The notes under the pieces were generated by a model, which saw nothing but the letters and a program-made list of their open reading frames with translations, was not told the origin of the DNA and made no database searches. The position numbers and the translations under genes are program-made. Below, in pieces: positions 62,233-64,000 of a DNA stretch of 64,000 bases. The stretch lies in assembly GCF_003937945.1 (NCBI RefSeq), contig NZ_RSEC01000048.1:310001-374000 (forward strand). The letters run 5' to 3'. Source of the DNA: Amycolatopsis eburnea (lineage in GTDB: Bacteria > Actinomycetota > Actinomycetes > Mycobacteriales > Pseudonocardiaceae). Position 1 is the stretch's first letter; each line of letters opens with the position of its first letter.

Positions 62233-64000
62233 ACCTGCCCGACCTGCCGGTCCGCGCGGTGCTGCCCGACGTGCTTTCCGCGCTGGACGCCCACGGCACC
62301 GCGGTCCTCGTCGCCCCGCCCGGCACGGGGAAGACGACGCTGGTGCCGCTCGCGCTGGCTGCGGACGGCGGGCGCGTCGTCGTGGCCGAGCCGCGGCGGC
62401 TGGCGGCGCGGGCCGCGGCCGCGCGGATGGCCGCGCTGCTGGGCGAACCGGTCGGCGAGACCGTCGGCTACGCCGTGCGCGGCGACCGGAAGGTGTCTTC
62501 GCGGACCCGCGTCGAGGTCGTGACGTCGGGGCTGCTCGTGCGGCGGGTGCAGGGCGATCCGGAGCTGCCCGGCGTGTCGACGGTGCTGCTCGACGAATGC
62601 CACGAGCGGCACCTGGACGCGGACCTGCTGCTGGCGCTGCTCCTGGACGTCCGCGCCGGGCTGCGCGACGACCTGCGCCTGCTGGCGACGTCGGCGACGG
62701 TCGCGGCCGGGCGGCTGGCGGCGCTGCTCGGGGACGCGCCGGTGGTCACGGCGGAAGCGCCCACCTACCCGATCTCGTACTCGTACCTGCCGCCAGCGCG
62801 GGGTGAGCGCGTCGAGGCGTGCGTCGCCCGCGCGGTGCGCACGGCGTTGTCGTCGGGAGAAGGCGACGTGCTCGCGTTCCTGCCCGGGGCCGGGGAGATC
62901 GCGCGGACCTCGAACCTCTTGCGACTGTCCGATGTGGACGTCTTGCCGCTGCACGGCCGGTTGTCCGCCACGCACCAGGACGACGCGCTGCGGCCGCGTG
63001 ACCGGCGGCGCGTCGTGCTGGCGACGGCGGTGGCGGAGTCGAGCCTGACGGTGCCGGGCGTGCGCGCGGTCGTCGACTCGGGACTCGCGCGCGTCCCGCG
63101 CGTCGACCACCGGCGCGGGCTGCCCGGGCTGGCGACGGTCCGGGTGTCGGCGGCGGTCGCGACGCAGCGGTCGGGCCGCGCGGGCCGCGAAGGGCCCGGG
63201 CGGGCGTACCGCTGCTGGGCGGAGAACGAACAGTCCCTGCTGCCCGCGTACCCCGAGCCGGAAATCCGCACGGCCGAGCTGGCGCGGCTGGCGCTGGAAC
63301 TGGCGTGCTGGTCGACGCCGGACGGCAGCGGGCTGGCCTGGTGGGACCCGCCGGGCGAGGGCGCGCTGGCAGCGGGCCGGGCGCTGCTGGAGACGCTCGG
63401 CGCGACGTCCGGCGGCGTGGTGACCGCACGCGGGCGGCGGATGGCGGAGCTGGGCCTGCACCCGCGGCTGGCGCGGGCGCTGCTGGACGGTGCCGCGGAA
63501 GTCGGCGCCCGCAACGCGGCGGAAGTGGTGGCGCTGCTGGACGCGGGCGGCACGCTGACCGACGTCGAAGCCGAACTCCGGCGGCTGCGCTCGGCCGGTG
63601 ACGACGGTTCCCGCCGCTGGAAACAAGACGCCCGCCGCCTCGAGTCCCTGCTCACTGACCGCAAATCCGTGAAGGCCCCCTTCACGGGCGAAAACGCCGG
63701 TAAGGAGGCCTTCACGGCGGATCCCGCGCTGGTCGTCGCGCTCGCGCACCCCGAGCGGCTCGCGAAGCGGCGGCTCGCGAAGCGGCGGCCCGGCGGTGCG
63801 CCGGTGTACCTCATGGCGGGCGGCACCGCGGCTGAGCTCCCGCCGGGGAGCGGGCTCGACGCCGAATGGCTGGCCGTCGCCGAAGCGACACGGGACCCCG
63901 GCCGCGTCCACGGCACCATCCGCCTCGCCGCGGCCGCCGACGAACGCCTCGCCGTCCGCGCCGGCTCGGTGTCCGAAGTGGACGAAGTCACCTGGGACGG
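62229..64000 (+). CDS. hrpB: ATP-dependent helicase HrpB, 5' part (runs off the window)
   Basis: 590 codons visible from GTG 62229, overlapping the lipoprotein stop by 4 bases. DEAH/DECH-type RNA-helicase-like: Walker A VAPPGTGKTT (31-37), motif II LLDECHERH (122-125), motif III ATSATV, then DVLAFLPGAGEIART, LPLHGRLSATHQ, VVLATAVAESSLTVPGVRAV, and motif VI TQRSGRAGREGPGRAY. Helicase-associated region follows, with RGRRMAELGLHPRLARALLD. Around residues 479-500 an inserted palindromic repeat is translated in frame (SVKAPFTGENAGKEAFTADP). HrpB's role in bacteria is poorly known. Confidence 0.9.
   Translation, partial: MNLPDLPVRAVLPDVLSALDAHGTAVLVAPPGTGKTTLVPLALAADGGRVVVAEPRRLAARAAAARMAALLGEPVGETVGYAVRGDRKVSSRTRVEVVTSGLLVRRVQGDPELPGVSTVLLDECHERHLDADLLLALLLDVRAGLRDDLRLLATSATVAAGRLAALLGDAPVVTAEAPTYPISYSYLPPARGERVEACVARAVRTALSSGEGDVLAFLPGAGEIARTSNLLRLSDVDVLPLHGRLSATHQDDALRPRDRRRVVLATAVAESSLTVPGVRAVVDSGLARVPRVDHRRGLPGLATVRVSAAVATQRSGRAGREGPGRAYRCWAENEQSLLPAYPEPEIRTAELARLALELACWSTPDGSGLAWWDPPGEGALAAGRALLETLGATSGGVVTARGRRMAELGLHPRLARALLDGAAEVGARNAAEVVALLDAGGTLTDVEAELRRLRSAGDDGSRRWKQDARRLESLLTDRKSVKAPFTGENAGKEAFTADPALVVALAHPERLAKRRLAKRRPGGAPVYLMAGGTAAELPPGSGLDAEWLAVAEATRDPGRVHGTIRLAAAADERLAVRAGSVSEVDEVTWD
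63667..63720 (+). repeat. Palindromic repeat (CCGTGAAGG-CCC-CCTTCACGG) inside the helicase gene
   Basis: 63667-63687 is a perfect 9-base-arm palindrome with loop CCC. It is followed by a partial second copy (GTAAGGAGGCCTTCAC, 63700-63715). The whole block is in frame and encodes a poorly conserved-looking loop between the helicase-associated region and the next domain. Confidence 0.6.

Noticed and set aside
62193..63911. 572-codon minus-strand frame at the right end
   Set aside because: Shadow of HrpB, which has Walker A, DECH and motif VI on the plus strand.

Overview
The window is 64 kb of very GC-rich chromosomal DNA from an actinomycete. Tight GTG/ATG starts, many 4-base stop/start overlaps, a geosmin synthase, snapalysin, a mycoredoxin, DUF222/HNH (13E12-type) genes, actinobacterial-type LexA boxes and a type VII secretion-like cassette all fit the Pseudonocardiaceae. 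The overall look is Amycolatopsis-like, but that genus is inferred from gene content and style, not from a marker gene. I see no tRNA, rRNA, CRISPR array or intact mobile element.

Left part (1-17.9 kb): a 5' fragment of a secreted S1 protease precursor; a small GNAT; a two-domain geosmin synthase; then a five-gene coupled operon (metallo-beta-lactamase-fold hydrolase, DedA membrane protein, holin-like membrane/phosphodiesterase fusion, monothiol mycoredoxin, SH3-like/methyltransferase fusion). A DUF222/HNH gene follows behind a LexA-type box, then about 0.8 kb of degenerate repeats and a decayed transposase. Next come a TetR divergent from a UvrA-like antibiotic-resistance ATPase plus a siderophore-interacting reductase; a P450 behind a TetR; an SDR divergent from an HxlR regulator with two operators; and snapalysin.

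Centre (17.9-37.1 kb): two sugar-utilisation loci. One is an apparent operon GH27 (FN3-CBM) - GH95 - CE7 esterase - GntR, with a perfect palindrome in its promoter. The other is a LacI-controlled YtfQRT/YjfF-like furanose ABC importer followed by a secreted GH2-LamG enzyme, closed by a strong terminator. Then come a carboxymuconolactone-decarboxylase-like gene under a MerR-type promoter, an NAD-binding protein, a TetR, a PGPGW membrane protein and a secreted beta-lactamase-like hydrolase.

Right part (37.2-64 kb): an ArsR-SRPBCC-RibD/DHFR operon; a second LexA-boxed DUF222 gene that has lost its HNH half; a flavin reductase/LLM monooxygenase pair; an unusual PLD-like proline-rich protein; topoisomerase IV (parE, parC); and a five-gene beta-oxidation operon (thiolase, SRPBCC, MaoC, SDR, acyl-CoA dehydrogenase). 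Then a secreted GH1 / ThuA-ricin / GH3 set, a DinB-like protein, a cassette of EspC-like protein + NlpC/P60 peptidase + two YbaB/EbfC proteins, a DsbA/MauE pair, a solute-binding lipoprotein, and the first part of an HrpB helicase that runs off the window.

Most promising for follow-up: the pair of LexA-boxed DUF222 paralogues with shared 5' and 3' flanks, the type VII-like peptidase/YbaB cassette, and the furanose-uptake operon. All functions are read from sequence by eye; no database search was run.
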